Source of the DNA: Micromonospora pallida
GTDB lineage: Bacteria; Actinomycetota; Actinomycetes; Mycobacteriales; Micromonosporaceae
DNA: 64,000 nt
NCBI RefSeq assembly: GCF_900090325.1
Contig: NZ_FMHW01000002.1
Coordinates: 4,589,001 to 4,653,000, forward strand
Reading direction: 5' to 3'
The notes below the pieces were generated by a model, which saw nothing but the letters and a program-made list of their open reading frames with translations, did not search any database and was not told the origin of the DNA. The translations under genes were made by a program, and so were the position numbers. Shown piece after piece: positions 56,220 through 64,000 of the stretch (positions are counted from its first letter, which is position 1; the number at the start of each line of letters is the position of its first letter).

Positions 56220-57436
56220 GTGAACCTGAAGCCCTACCGGGCCGCCCTCGCCGCGCCCGGGATCCGGTCGTTGCTGCTGGTGGCGGTGCTGGCCCGCATC
56301 CCGCACACCGCGGCGGCATCGCGCTCACCTTCTACGTCCTGCTCGACCTCGACCGGGGGTACGGCGCGGCCGGCCTGGTCGGCGCGGCCCTGACCGTCGG
56401 CGCGGCGGTCGGCGCACCGCTGCTCGGCCGCCTGATCGACCGGCGGGGACTGCGCATGGTCCTGGTGCTCACCACCGTCGGTGAGACGCTGTTCTGGGCG
56501 ACCGCGCCACAGCTGACGTACGGGCTGCTGCTGCCGGCGGCGTTCCTGGCCGGGCTGCTCGCCCTGCCGTTCTCCTCGGTGATCCGGCAGTCCATCGCCG
56601 CGCTGGTGCCACCCGAGCACCGCCGGCCGGCGTACGCGCTGGACTCGATGTCGGTCGAGCTGTCGTTCATGGTGGGCCCGGCGCTGGGCGTGGCGCTGGC
56701 CACCGTCATCGCGCCCCGGATCACCCTCTGGGCGGTGGGCGGCGGCATCGTCGCCGCCGGGCTCGCGCTGCTGGTGCTGAACCCGCCGGTACGGACCGCC
56801 GAGGAGCAGACCGCCGGCCCGTCGCGACGGGTCCCCCGCCGGGAGTGGCTCACGCCTCGAATGCTCGCCGTGCTCGCCGTCAGCGCGGCGTGCACGCTGG
56901 TGCTCGGCGGCACCGACGTGGCGGTGGTGGCGGCGCTGCGCGACGGCGGCGAGGTCGGCTGGACGGGCGTGGTCCTGGGGCTCTGGGCAGCGGCCTCCCT
57001 GGTCGGCGGGTTCGCCTACGGCGCGGTCAGCCGGCCGGTGTCACCGCTGGCCCTGATGGCCGTGCTGGCCGTCTGCACCGTGCCGATCGGTCTGGCCGGG
57101 GCCCACTGGTGGCTGCTCGCCCTGGCCCTGATCCCCGCCGGCATGCTCTGCGCGCCGACGCTGGCCGCCACCGCCGACGCGGTGAGCCGGATCGCCCCCG
57201 CCCCGGTGCGGGGCGAGGCGATGGGGCTGCACGCGTCGGCGATCACCGTCGGCGTCGCCATCGGCGCCCCGCTGGCCGGCGCGATCATCGACCGCACCAC
57301 ACCCGCCTGGGGCTTCGCCGCCATCGGCCTGATCGGGGCCGTGGTCGCGCTCGTCGTGCTCCCGGCCGAGCTGCGCCACCGGCGGCGGCCGGAGGCTACC
57401 GAAGAGCCCGTCGAACTGGTCGGCACCGGACGCTGA
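56220..57436 (+). pseudogene. MFS transporter with a frameshift near 56313
   Basis: GTG 56220, 11 nt after GGAGG, starts NLKPYRAALAAPGIRSLLLVAVLARIPHTAA in frame 1. The expected continuation GIALTFYVLLDLDRGYGAAGLV lies in another frame. One missing G in GCGGCGGCATC (about 56310-56316) restores a full ~406-aa transporter with 12 helices, including GAPLLGRLIDRRGLRMVL and DSMSVELSFMVGPALG. Either a recent mutation or a sequencing error. Confidence 0.85.
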
Positions 57437-57597
57437 CTCGCCCCCAGGTCGGGGATCCGTTTCGGCGATATCACGCTGTCCCGCGCACTCGGATGCCCCG
57501 ACCCGGCGACATGGCGTCGGGCGGGGTGGAGGCCAGCGGGTGTGGCCTGCGTCGCGGCGCCGGTGGCGGCGGTCCGGCCCCTGCCTAGAGTGGGAGC

Positions 57598-59256
57598 GTG
57601 GCGAATCCGGTGATCCTTACCATCGACGACGACCCGGCGGTCTCCCGCGCCGTGGCGCGGGACATGCGACGGCGCTACGGCGACCGGTACCGGGTAGTTC
57701 GCGCCGCCTCCGGGCCGAGCGGCCTGGAGACGCTGCGCGAACTCAAGCTCCGGGGCGAGCAGGTGGCGGTGCTGGTCGCCGACTACCGGATGCCCGAGAT
57801 GACCGGGATCGAGTTCCTCGAGGCCGCGATGGACCTCTTCCCCGCCGCCCGCCGGGTGCTGCTCACCGCGTACGCCGACACCGACGCGGCGATCGACGCC
57901 ATCAACCTGGTCGACCTCGACCACTACCTGCTCAAGCCGTGGCACCCGCCGGAGGAGAAGCTCTACCCAGTGGTGGACACCCTGCTCGACGCCTGGACGG
58001 CCTCCCCGGAGGCGGCCAGTGCCGAGGTCCGGGTGGTCGGGCACCGCTGGTCCGCCCCGTCCTTCGCGGTCCGGGACTTCCTCGCCCGCAACCTGGTCCC
58101 GTTCCGCTGGCAGCTCGCCGACGACCCGGAGGGCGGCCGGCTGCTGAGCGCGGCCGGCGCGACCACCGACGACGTGCCGGTGGTGATCGCCCCGGACGGG
58201 ACGCACCTGGCCCGCCCCACCGAGGCCGAACTGGCCGCGCTGGTGGGCCTCCGGGTGGCCCCCACCGAGGACTTCTACGACCTGGTGGTCATCGGCGGTG
58301 GCCCCGCCGGGCTGGGCGCGGCGGTGTACGGCGCGTCCGAGGGGCTGCGCACGGTGCTGGTCGAGCGGCGGGCCACCGGCGGGCAGGCCGGGCAGAGCAG
58401 CCGGATCGAGAACTACCTCGGGTTCCCGGAGGGGGTGTCGGGCGCGCAGCTCACCGATCGGGCCCGGCGACAGGCGTTGAAGTTCGGCGCGGAACTGCTC
58501 ACCACCCGGGAGGTGACCGGGCTGACCGCCGCCGGGTCGGCCCGGGTGCTCACCTTCGGCGACGGCAGCACGATCACCGCCCACTCGGTGGTCCTCGCCA
58601 CCGGTGTGTCGTACCGGGTGCTGGACGCGCCCGGCCTGGCCGAGCTGACCGGTCGGGGGGTCTTCTACGGCTCCACCGCCACCGAGGCGCCGAGCTGCCT
58701 CGACCAGGAGGTCTACATCGTCGGCGGGGCGAACTCCGCCGGACAGGCGGCGGTGCACTTCTCCCGGTACGCCAAGCGGGTGAACATCCTGATCCGGGGC
58801 GCGGACCTGACCGCCTCGATGTCCCGCTACCTGATCGACCAGTTGGACCGGCTCGACCAGGTGGTGGTGCACCCGCACACCGTGGTCGCCGCCGGGGCCG
58901 GCACGGACCACCTGGAGCGGCTCACGCTGGCCGACACCCGTACCGGCGAGACCCGCGAGGTGAACGCCTCCTGGCTGTTCATCTTCATCGGCGCCCAGCC
59001 CCGGACCGAGTGGCTGGACGGCGTGCTGGTCCGCGACGAGCGGGGGTTCGTGGTGACCGGCCCGGACCTGGTCGCCGGGGGGCGCAAGCCGCCGGGTTGG
59101 CCGCTCGCGCGGGACCCGTACCACCTGGAGACCAGCCTGCCCGGGGTCTTCGCCGCCGGGGACGTACGGGCCGAGTCGGTCAAACGGGTCGCCTCGGCCG
59201 TCGGCGAGGGCGCGATGGCCGTCTCGCTGGTGCACCGCTACCTGGAGTCCCAGTGA
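57598..59256 (+). CDS. response regulator fused to a thioredoxin-reductase-like flavoprotein
   Basis: 552 aa. Receiver domain (residues 1-~125; ILTIDDDPAVSRAVA, phosphoacceptor Asp62 in VADYRMPEMTG, Lys113 in LLKPW). A glutaredoxin-like insert (~140-215) lacks Cys. The FAD/NADPH domains have VVIGGGPAGLGAAVYGASEG and VGGANSAGQAAVHFSRYAKRV. Where thioredoxin reductase carries the Cys-x-x-Cys, this has FYGSTATEAPSC, so the redox disulfide is missing. Its stop overlaps the kinase start (GTGA), indicating a two-component pair. Confidence 0.9.
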   Translation: MANPVILTIDDDPAVSRAVARDMRRRYGDRYRVVRAASGPSGLETLRELKLRGEQVAVLVADYRMPEMTGIEFLEAAMDLFPAARRVLLTAYADTDAAIDAINLVDLDHYLLKPWHPPEEKLYPVVDTLLDAWTASPEAASAEVRVVGHRWSAPSFAVRDFLARNLVPFRWQLADDPEGGRLLSAAGATTDDVPVVIAPDGTHLARPTEAELAALVGLRVAPTEDFYDLVVIGGGPAGLGAAVYGASEGLRTVLVERRATGGQAGQSSRIENYLGFPEGVSGAQLTDRARRQALKFGAELLTTREVTGLTAAGSARVLTFGDGSTITAHSVVLATGVSYRVLDAPGLAELTGRGVFYGSTATEAPSCLDQEVYIVGGANSAGQAAVHFSRYAKRVNILIRGADLTASMSRYLIDQLDRLDQVVVHPHTVVAAGAGTDHLERLTLADTRTGETREVNASWLFIFIGAQPRTEWLDGVLVRDERGFVVTGPDLVAGGRKPPGWPLARDPYHLETSLPGVFAAGDVRAESVKRVASAVGEGAMAVSLVHRYLESQ

Positions 59257-60686
59257 GCAGTGCGGACCGGCCCACCGTCGCGCAACTGCGTACGCTCTTC
59301 CTCTTCGAGTCGCTCGACGACGGGAAGATCGCCTGGCTGGCCGAGCACGGACGGCTGGAGACCCGGGCCGCCGGTGCCGCCGTCTACACCGAGGGCGAGC
59401 CGGCGACCTGTCTGTACGTCCTGCTCGACGGCACGGTGACGATGAGCCGTCGGGTGCACGGCGACGAGGTCGAGATCATCCGGACTAGCCAGCGCGGGGC
59501 GTACGGCGGGGCGACCCAGGCGTACCTCGGCGACCAGGTGCCACAGGTCTACATCAACTCGCTGCGGGCCCTCGACGACTCGACGTTCATGGTGCTGCCT
59601 GCCGAGACCTTCGCGCACGCCGTCCGGTCCTGGTTCCCGATGGCGATGCACCTGCTCGAGGGGCTCTTCATCGGGATGCGGGACACCAACACCCGGGTCG
59701 GTGAGCGGGAACGGCTGCTGGCGCTCGGCTCCCTCTCGGCGGGGCTCACCCACGAGCTGAACAACCCGGCCGGCGCGGCGGTCCGGGCCACCGCGGTGCT
59801 GCGCGAACGGGTCGCGGCGATGCGGCACAAGCTGGCGATGATCGCCGACGGCCGGCTCGACGGGCGGGCCCTGCACCGGCTGGTCGCGTTGCAGGAGGAG
59901 GCGGTCCGCCGGGTGGCCGACGCACCGGCCCTCTCCCCGCTGGCCGCCAGCGACGCCGAGGACGAGCTGGCCGACTGGCTGGACGAACGGGACGTCACCG
60001 GCGGCTGGGACCTCGCGCCGACGCTGGTCGCCGGTGGCCTGGACGCCGCCTGGCTGACCGGGGTGGAGTCGGCGGTCGGGGCGGCGGACCTGGAGAACGC
60101 GGTCCGCTGGCTCACCTACACCGTCGACACCGAACTGCTGATGAAGGAGATCGACGAGGCGGTCGGCCGGATCTCCGGACTGGTCGGCGCGGCCAAGCAG
60201 TACTCCCAGCTCGACCGGGCCCCGTACCAGGTGGTGGACGTGCACGAGCTGCTGGACGCGACCCTGGTGATGTTTCGCGCGAAGATCCCGTCGGGCGTCC
60301 GGCTGGTCCGGGAGTACGACCGTGACCTGCCGACCGTCCCCGCGTACGCGGCCGAGCTGAACCAGGTCTGGACGAACCTGATCGACAACGCACTCGGCGC
60401 GATGGGCGACGCCGGCACCCTCACCGTCCGCACCGCCCGGGACGGGAACCTGCTGGTGGTGGAGGTCGTCGACACCGGGCCGGGTATCCCGCCGGAGGTA
60501 CGGCCGCGGATCTTCGAGCCGTTCTTCACCACGAAACCGGTGGGCGATGGGACCGGACTGGGGCTCGACATCTCGTACCGGATCGTGGTCAACAAGCACC
60601 ACGGGGACATCCGGGTGGAGTCGGTGCCCGGGTCGACCACCTTCCGGGTGCTTCTGCCGCTGACCGCCACCCCGACCGCGGGCTGA
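59253..60686 (+). CDS. histidine kinase with cyclic-nucleotide-binding domain
   Basis: 477 aa from GTG 59253. Residues ~10-140 are a cNMP-binding (Crp-type) domain (FLFESLDDGKIAWLAEHG, YTEGEPATCLYVLLDGTVTMSRR). H-box with His167 in GSLSAGLTHELNNPAGAA. The linker is helical. HATPase: NQVWTNLIDNALGAM, DTGPGIPP, GTGLGLDISYRIV. No transmembrane helices, so the input is cytoplasmic. Likely phosphorylates the fused receiver encoded upstream. Confidence 0.93.
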   Translation: MSSADRPTVAQLRTLFLFESLDDGKIAWLAEHGRLETRAAGAAVYTEGEPATCLYVLLDGTVTMSRRVHGDEVEIIRTSQRGAYGGATQAYLGDQVPQVYINSLRALDDSTFMVLPAETFAHAVRSWFPMAMHLLEGLFIGMRDTNTRVGERERLLALGSLSAGLTHELNNPAGAAVRATAVLRERVAAMRHKLAMIADGRLDGRALHRLVALQEEAVRRVADAPALSPLAASDAEDELADWLDERDVTGGWDLAPTLVAGGLDAAWLTGVESAVGAADLENAVRWLTYTVDTELLMKEIDEAVGRISGLVGAAKQYSQLDRAPYQVVDVHELLDATLVMFRAKIPSGVRLVREYDRDLPTVPAYAAELNQVWTNLIDNALGAMGDAGTLTVRTARDGNLLVVEVVDTGPGIPPEVRPRIFEPFFTTKPVGDGTGLGLDISYRIVVNKHHGDIRVESVPGSTTFRVLLPLTATPTAG

Positions 60687-60771
60687 TCGGCCAACCGTCC
60701 GCCGCCCCGGCCGGCGTGATCTGGACCCGTTGACCTCGGCATTCGGCGTGACCCGCACTAGCATCCGCCCA

Positions 60772-62811
60772 ATGCAGCATGTCCTGGCGTCCGAAGCGGG
60801 TGGTGGCCCGCCGGCGTTCCTCGTCGAGATCGTCGCGTTGATGCTCGCCGCAGCGGTGATCGGCTACCTCTCCACCCGACTGCGGATCGTCCCGATCGTC
60901 GGCTTCCTCCTGGCCGGTGTGGCGATCGGTCCGCACGCCCTCGGCCTCGTACAAAGTCAGCAGGCGATCGACGCGGCGGCCGAGGTCGGCGTGATCCTCC
61001 TGCTCTTCACCATCGGCATCGAGTTCTCCCTGGCCAGGCTGGCCGCGATGTGGCGGCTGATCCTGATCGGCGGGGGCCTCCAGGTGGTGATCACCGTCGG
61101 CGTGGCCGTCGGGGCGCTCGCCCTCTTCGGAGTCTCCTGGCAGGTCGGCGTCTTCACCGGCTTCCTGGTCTCGCTCTCCTCGACCGCGATCGTGCTGCGC
61201 CTGCTGGCCAGCCAGGGCGAGACACAGAGCGACACCGGCCGCACGGCGCTGGCGTACCTGATCTTCCAGGACCTGGCGATCGTGGTGATGGTGCTGCTCG
61301 TCCCGATGCTCGGCGGCGAGGGCGGATCAGCGCTGGACGTCGCGGTGGCGCTTGGCACCGCCGTCGCGGTCGTCGCGGTGGTCCTGGTGGTGGCCCGCTG
61401 GGTGATGCCCCGGCTGCTGGAGGCGGTGGCCCGGGCCTGCTCCCCGGAGGTCTTCCTGCTCGCGGTGATCGCGATCTGCTTCGGCACCGCCTACCTGACC
61501 AGCCTGGCCGGGGTGAGCGTGTCGCTCGGGGCGTTCCTCGCCGGCATGGTGGTCAGCGAAAGCCGGCACTCCGAACACGCGCTCGGCGAGATCCTCCCGC
61601 TTCAGATCCTCTTCTCGGCGACCTTCTTCGTCTCCGTCGGCATGCTGCTCGACCTCGGGTTCCTTGTCGGCAACCTGCCGCTGGTGCTGGCCGCCGTCCT
61701 GGGCGTCGTCCTGGTCAAGGGGCTAGCCACCGCCGCGTCGGCCGTGGTGCTCCGGGTCCGTCCGGCGGTCACGGTGGCGCTCTCCCTGCTCATTGTGCAG
61801 GTCGGCGAGTTCTCGTTCGTACTCGAACGGGTGGGGCGCGAGGCCGGCCTCTCCCCCGCCGGACTCGGCGCGGACGGCACGCAGGCGTTCATCGCGGCCA
61901 CCGTGCTGCTGATGGTCGCCACGCCGTGGCTGGGCTCCGGAGGGCGTCGGCTCGGCGCGGCCGTGGAACAGCGCGCCGGCCGTCCGGCGGTCGGCCCCGC
62001 GCCGGTGCCGACCACCGAGGGCGGTCACGTGCCGGGCGACCACGTGGTGATCAGCGGGTACGGCGCGGCGACCCGCGCCCTCGCCGCCGAGCTGGCCGCC
62101 GCCGGGGTGCCGCTGGTCGTCGTCACCCTCAACCCGGACGGGGCCGCCGAGGCGGAGGCCGACGGGCACCGGGTGCTCCGGGGCGACTCGACCCGGCGGC
62201 ACATCCTCGACCAGGCGGGAGTGGCGGCGGCCCGGGTGGTGGTGATCCCGGAGGACGAGCCGGAGGACGCGCGCCGGATCGCATCGGTGGTGCGCACCCT
62301 GGCACCCGACGCCCGGATCGTGGTACGCCTCGACACGGCCACCGACCTCGCGGAGCTGGTCGCCGCCGGTGTCGACACGGTCGTCCGGAACGACCGGGCC
62401 GGCCACACCGCGCTGGGCCGGACCGTGCTGGGTGCGCTGCCGGACGCCGCCGACCGGTTCGCCGCCGCCGAGACGGGACGGTCGGGCCGTACCCGGGTCG
62501 ACGTGGACCGGATCGTCGCCTTCCGCCCCGACCCCGGGACGCCCTGCCCGCACACCAGCATGATCCGGCCGGTGCTGCCGTCCGCCCCCGGCTGCGAGGA
62601 CTGCCTGCGCGCCGGCACCTCCTGGGTGCATCTGCGGACCTGCCTCACCTGTGGGCACGTCGGCTGTTGCGACTCCTCACCCGAGCGGCACGCCTCCCGG
62701 CACCAGCAGGACCAGGACCACCCGATCATGGCCTCGGCCGAGCCGGGCGAGGACTGGGCCTACTGCTACCTCGACGAGACCCTGATCCGCCCGGCGTCCA
62801 CACCCGGGTGA
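60772..62811 (+). CDS. KefB-type cation:proton antiporter with RCK and UBP-type zinc finger
   Basis: 679 aa from ATG 60772. Residues ~10-400: about 12 helices of the Na+/H+ exchanger fold (GFLLAGVAIGPHALGL, ILLLFTIGIEFSLARL, YLIFQDLAIVVMVLL, SLGAFLAGMVVSESRHS). Residues ~425-540: RCK/TrkA-N domain (HVVISGYGAATRALAAELAAAG). Residues ~600-670: UBP-type zinc finger (CPHT, GCEDCLRAG, LRTCLTCGHVGCCDSSPERHASRH, HPIMASAEPGEDWAYCYLDE). The fusion of antiporter and UBP finger is unusual. Lies 85 bp after the kinase. Confidence 0.9.
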   Translation: MQHVLASEAGGGPPAFLVEIVALMLAAAVIGYLSTRLRIVPIVGFLLAGVAIGPHALGLVQSQQAIDAAAEVGVILLLFTIGIEFSLARLAAMWRLILIGGGLQVVITVGVAVGALALFGVSWQVGVFTGFLVSLSSTAIVLRLLASQGETQSDTGRTALAYLIFQDLAIVVMVLLVPMLGGEGGSALDVAVALGTAVAVVAVVLVVARWVMPRLLEAVARACSPEVFLLAVIAICFGTAYLTSLAGVSVSLGAFLAGMVVSESRHSEHALGEILPLQILFSATFFVSVGMLLDLGFLVGNLPLVLAAVLGVVLVKGLATAASAVVLRVRPAVTVALSLLIVQVGEFSFVLERVGREAGLSPAGLGADGTQAFIAATVLLMVATPWLGSGGRRLGAAVEQRAGRPAVGPAPVPTTEGGHVPGDHVVISGYGAATRALAAELAAAGVPLVVVTLNPDGAAEAEADGHRVLRGDSTRRHILDQAGVAAARVVVIPEDEPEDARRIASVVRTLAPDARIVVRLDTATDLAELVAAGVDTVVRNDRAGHTALGRTVLGALPDAADRFAAAETGRSGRTRVDVDRIVAFRPDPGTPCPHTSMIRPVLPSAPGCEDCLRAGTSWVHLRTCLTCGHVGCCDSSPERHASRHQQDQDHPIMASAEPGEDWAYCYLDETLIRPASTPG

Positions 62812-62888
62812 GCTCCGGCGGCAGGGACGGGCAGGGTGCCCGAGGTGCACCCCGCCCCGCCCCGCCGGCCCCGGGAGCGGGTGGGTGG

Positions 62889-62935
62889 TTGGTTGCAGGG
62901 TTGCAGGGTTGCCGGGTTGCCGGGTTGCGTGGTTG
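62889..62935. repeat. short GGGTTGC-type tandem repeat
   Basis: About five units of GGTTGCAG/GGTTGCCG run up to the palindromic repeat copy 3, between the convergent antiporter and ctaD genes. Confidence 0.85.
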
Positions 62936-62988
62936 CAGGGGACCCCTGCTCCGCAAAATGCGGTAACAAGGGACCCCTGCTACCACCC
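62930..62988. repeat. dispersed palindromic repeat, copy 3
   Basis: GGTTGCAGGGGACCCCTGCTC, an A-rich core (CGCAAAATGCGG), and GGGACCCCTGCTACCACC. Same layout as the copies at 34237 and 48638 with core changes that keep base-pairing (CGCAAAATGCG). Confidence 0.9.
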
Positions 62989-63043
62989 GAATCCGGCCGC
63001 CCTCGGACGGGGCCGAACAGGCCCGAGGGGGGAGCAGACAACG

Positions 63044-63084
63044 CGACGGGCGCCGCACCCCGGTCGGGGGTGCGGCGCCCGTCG
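63044..63084 (-). terminator. terminator after ctaD
   Basis: An 18-bp perfect stem (CGACGGGCGCCGCACCCC and its complement) with a 5-nt loop, 14 bp beyond the ctaD stop codon. Confidence 0.92.
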
Positions 63085-63097
63085 TACGTGCCGGTCG

Positions 63098-64000
63098 TCA
63101 GTTCTTCCGGTCGAGGTCGCTCGCGACGTCCTCGGTGTAGGTGGCTCCGCCGTCGGACTCGCTGGTCAGCGGCTTGGCACCACCCTCGGGCGGCCCGGCC
63201 AGCGACTGGCCGGCGGCCAGCTCGGGGAACTTCGCGTCGAACGCCGGACGCTCGGAGCGGATCCGGGGCATCCGGTCGAAGTTCCGCAGCGGCGGCGGGC
63301 AGCTCGTCGCCCACTCGAGCGAGTTGCCGTGACCCCACGGGTCGTCCACCTCGACCACCGGGCCGGTCTTGTACGACTTCCAGCAGTTGTAGATAAACGG
63401 CAGCGTGGAGATACCGGTGATGAACGCACCGATCGTGGAGATCATGTTGAGCGTGGTGAAGCCGTCGCTGGGCAGGTAGTCGGCGTACCGCCGGGGCATG
63501 CCCTCGTTGCCCAGCCAGTGCTGCACCAGGAAGGTGGTGTGGAAGCCGATCGTCGTCAGCCAGAAGTGCACCTTGCCGAGCCGGTCGTCGAGCATCCGGC
63601 CGAACATCTTCGGGAACCAGAAGTAGATGCCACCGAAGACGGCGAACACGATCGTGCCGAAGAGCACGTAGTGGAAGTGCGCCACCACGAAGTACGAGTC
63701 GTGCAGGTGGAAGTCGATCGGCGGGCTGGCCAGCAGCACACCGGTGAGACCACCGAAGAGGAAGGTGACCAGGAAGCCGAGCGCGAAGAGCATCGGCGTC
63801 TCGAAGCTGATCTGGCCCCGCCACATGGTGCCGATCCAGTTGAAGAACTTCATACCGGTCGGCACGGCGATCAGGAAGCTCAGGAAGCTGAAGAACGGCA
63901 GGAGCACCTGGCCGGTGGAGAACATGTGGTGCGCCCAGACGCTCATCGACAGACCGGCGATGGCGATGGTCGCGGCGACCAGGCCCTTGTAGCCGAAGAT
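63098..64000 (-). CDS. ctaD: cytochrome c oxidase subunit I, aa3 type (5' part outside window)
   Basis: The last 300 codons are visible; the start lies beyond 64000. Catalytic core of the haem-copper oxidase: [40 protein letters not shown], and [13 protein letters not shown] with the haem a and haem a3 His ligands, then [30 protein letters not shown]. The C-terminal tail (GGATYTEDV) is typical of actinobacteria. Confidence 0.97.
   Translation of the reverse strand: MFGYKGLVAATIAIAGLSMSVWAHHMFSTGQVLLPFFSFLSFLIAVPTGMKFFNWIGTMWRGQISFETPMLFALGFLVTFLFGGLTGVLLASPPIDFHLHDSYFVVAHFHYVLFGTIVFAVFGGIYFWFPKMFGRMLDDRLGKVHFWLTTIGFHTTFLVQHWLGNEGMPRRYADYLPSDGFTTLNMISTIGAFITGISTLPFIYNCWKSYKTGPVVEVDDPWGHGNSLEWATSCPPPLRNFDRMPRIRSERPAFDAKFPELAAGQSLAGPPEGGAKPLTSESDGGATYTEDVASDLDRKN

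Overview
The window is high-GC DNA from an actinomycete, most likely of the Micromonosporaceae (Micromonospora-like). Reasons: very strong G/C bias at third codon positions, many GTG/TTG starts, a block with the same gene content as the Mycobacterium tuberculosis pncB-clpS-mec-cysO-cysM-rph-rdgB neighbourhood, lipoprotein L,D-transpeptidases, a GT87 mannosyltransferase and an aa3 oxidase subunit I. The assignment rests on reading, not on a search.

Layout. 1-6.0 kb: a zinc-ribbon TRAFAC-type GTPase (5' end outside the window), a membrane-anchored GTPase-associated (GAP1-like) protein whose gene overlaps it, and a convergent DUF4407 membrane/coiled-coil protein. This resembles NTP-dependent conflict (defence-like) modules. 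6.3-15.0 kb: an accessory island. A 146-bp direct repeat containing the 3' half of tRNA-Lys lies at 6796-6941 and again at the intact tRNA-Lys (14839-14984). Between the copies are three IS5-type elements, all damaged, and several genes cut by insertion or frameshift (HxlR, CMD/AhpD, SnoaL/NTF2, XRE regulator). The intact genes there are DUF5984, an SDR/TetR divergent pair with two visible operators, a YdcF-like protein and a Phd-like antitoxin. No integrase is present.

15.1-22.9 kb: two paralogous L,D-transpeptidase lipoproteins, tRNA-His, oligoribonuclease, a GT87 glycosyltransferase, a repeat-rich membrane protein and YcnI. 22.2-29.1 kb: an envelope copper/redox group: YcnI, a CopC-CopD fusion, a ZAS-motif anti-sigma factor divergent from an ECF sigma factor, MauE/DoxX, a DsbA-like protein, a membrane protein and peroxiredoxin Bcp. 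29.2-29.9 kb: an HNH endonuclease gene whose stop codon lies inside an odd tRNA gene. 30-31.6 kb: methyltransferase and MOSC genes. 31.7-39.7 kb: a complete histidine-utilisation operon (RpiR regulator, hutU, M20 amidohydrolase, hutF, hutI, a 19-codon ORF, hutH).

39.8-56.2 kb: AEC transporter, rdgB, rph, a GT4 glycosyltransferase, an MBL phosphodiesterase-like gene, cysM/cysO/mec cysteine synthesis, aldo/keto reductase, DUF2017, clpS, a degenerate GTPase-like protein, a LAL regulator, pncB and pncA. 56.2-64 kb: a frameshifted MFS transporter; an unusual set made of a response regulator fused to a thioredoxin-reductase-like flavoprotein, a cyclic-nucleotide-binding histidine kinase, and a KefB-type antiporter carrying a UBP-type zinc finger; and the 3' part of ctaD, which runs off the right edge.

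A palindromic repeat of about 50-60 bp recurs at three places (34.24, 48.64 and 62.93 kb). One copy supplies the possible TTG start codon of the hut-operon amidohydrolase.
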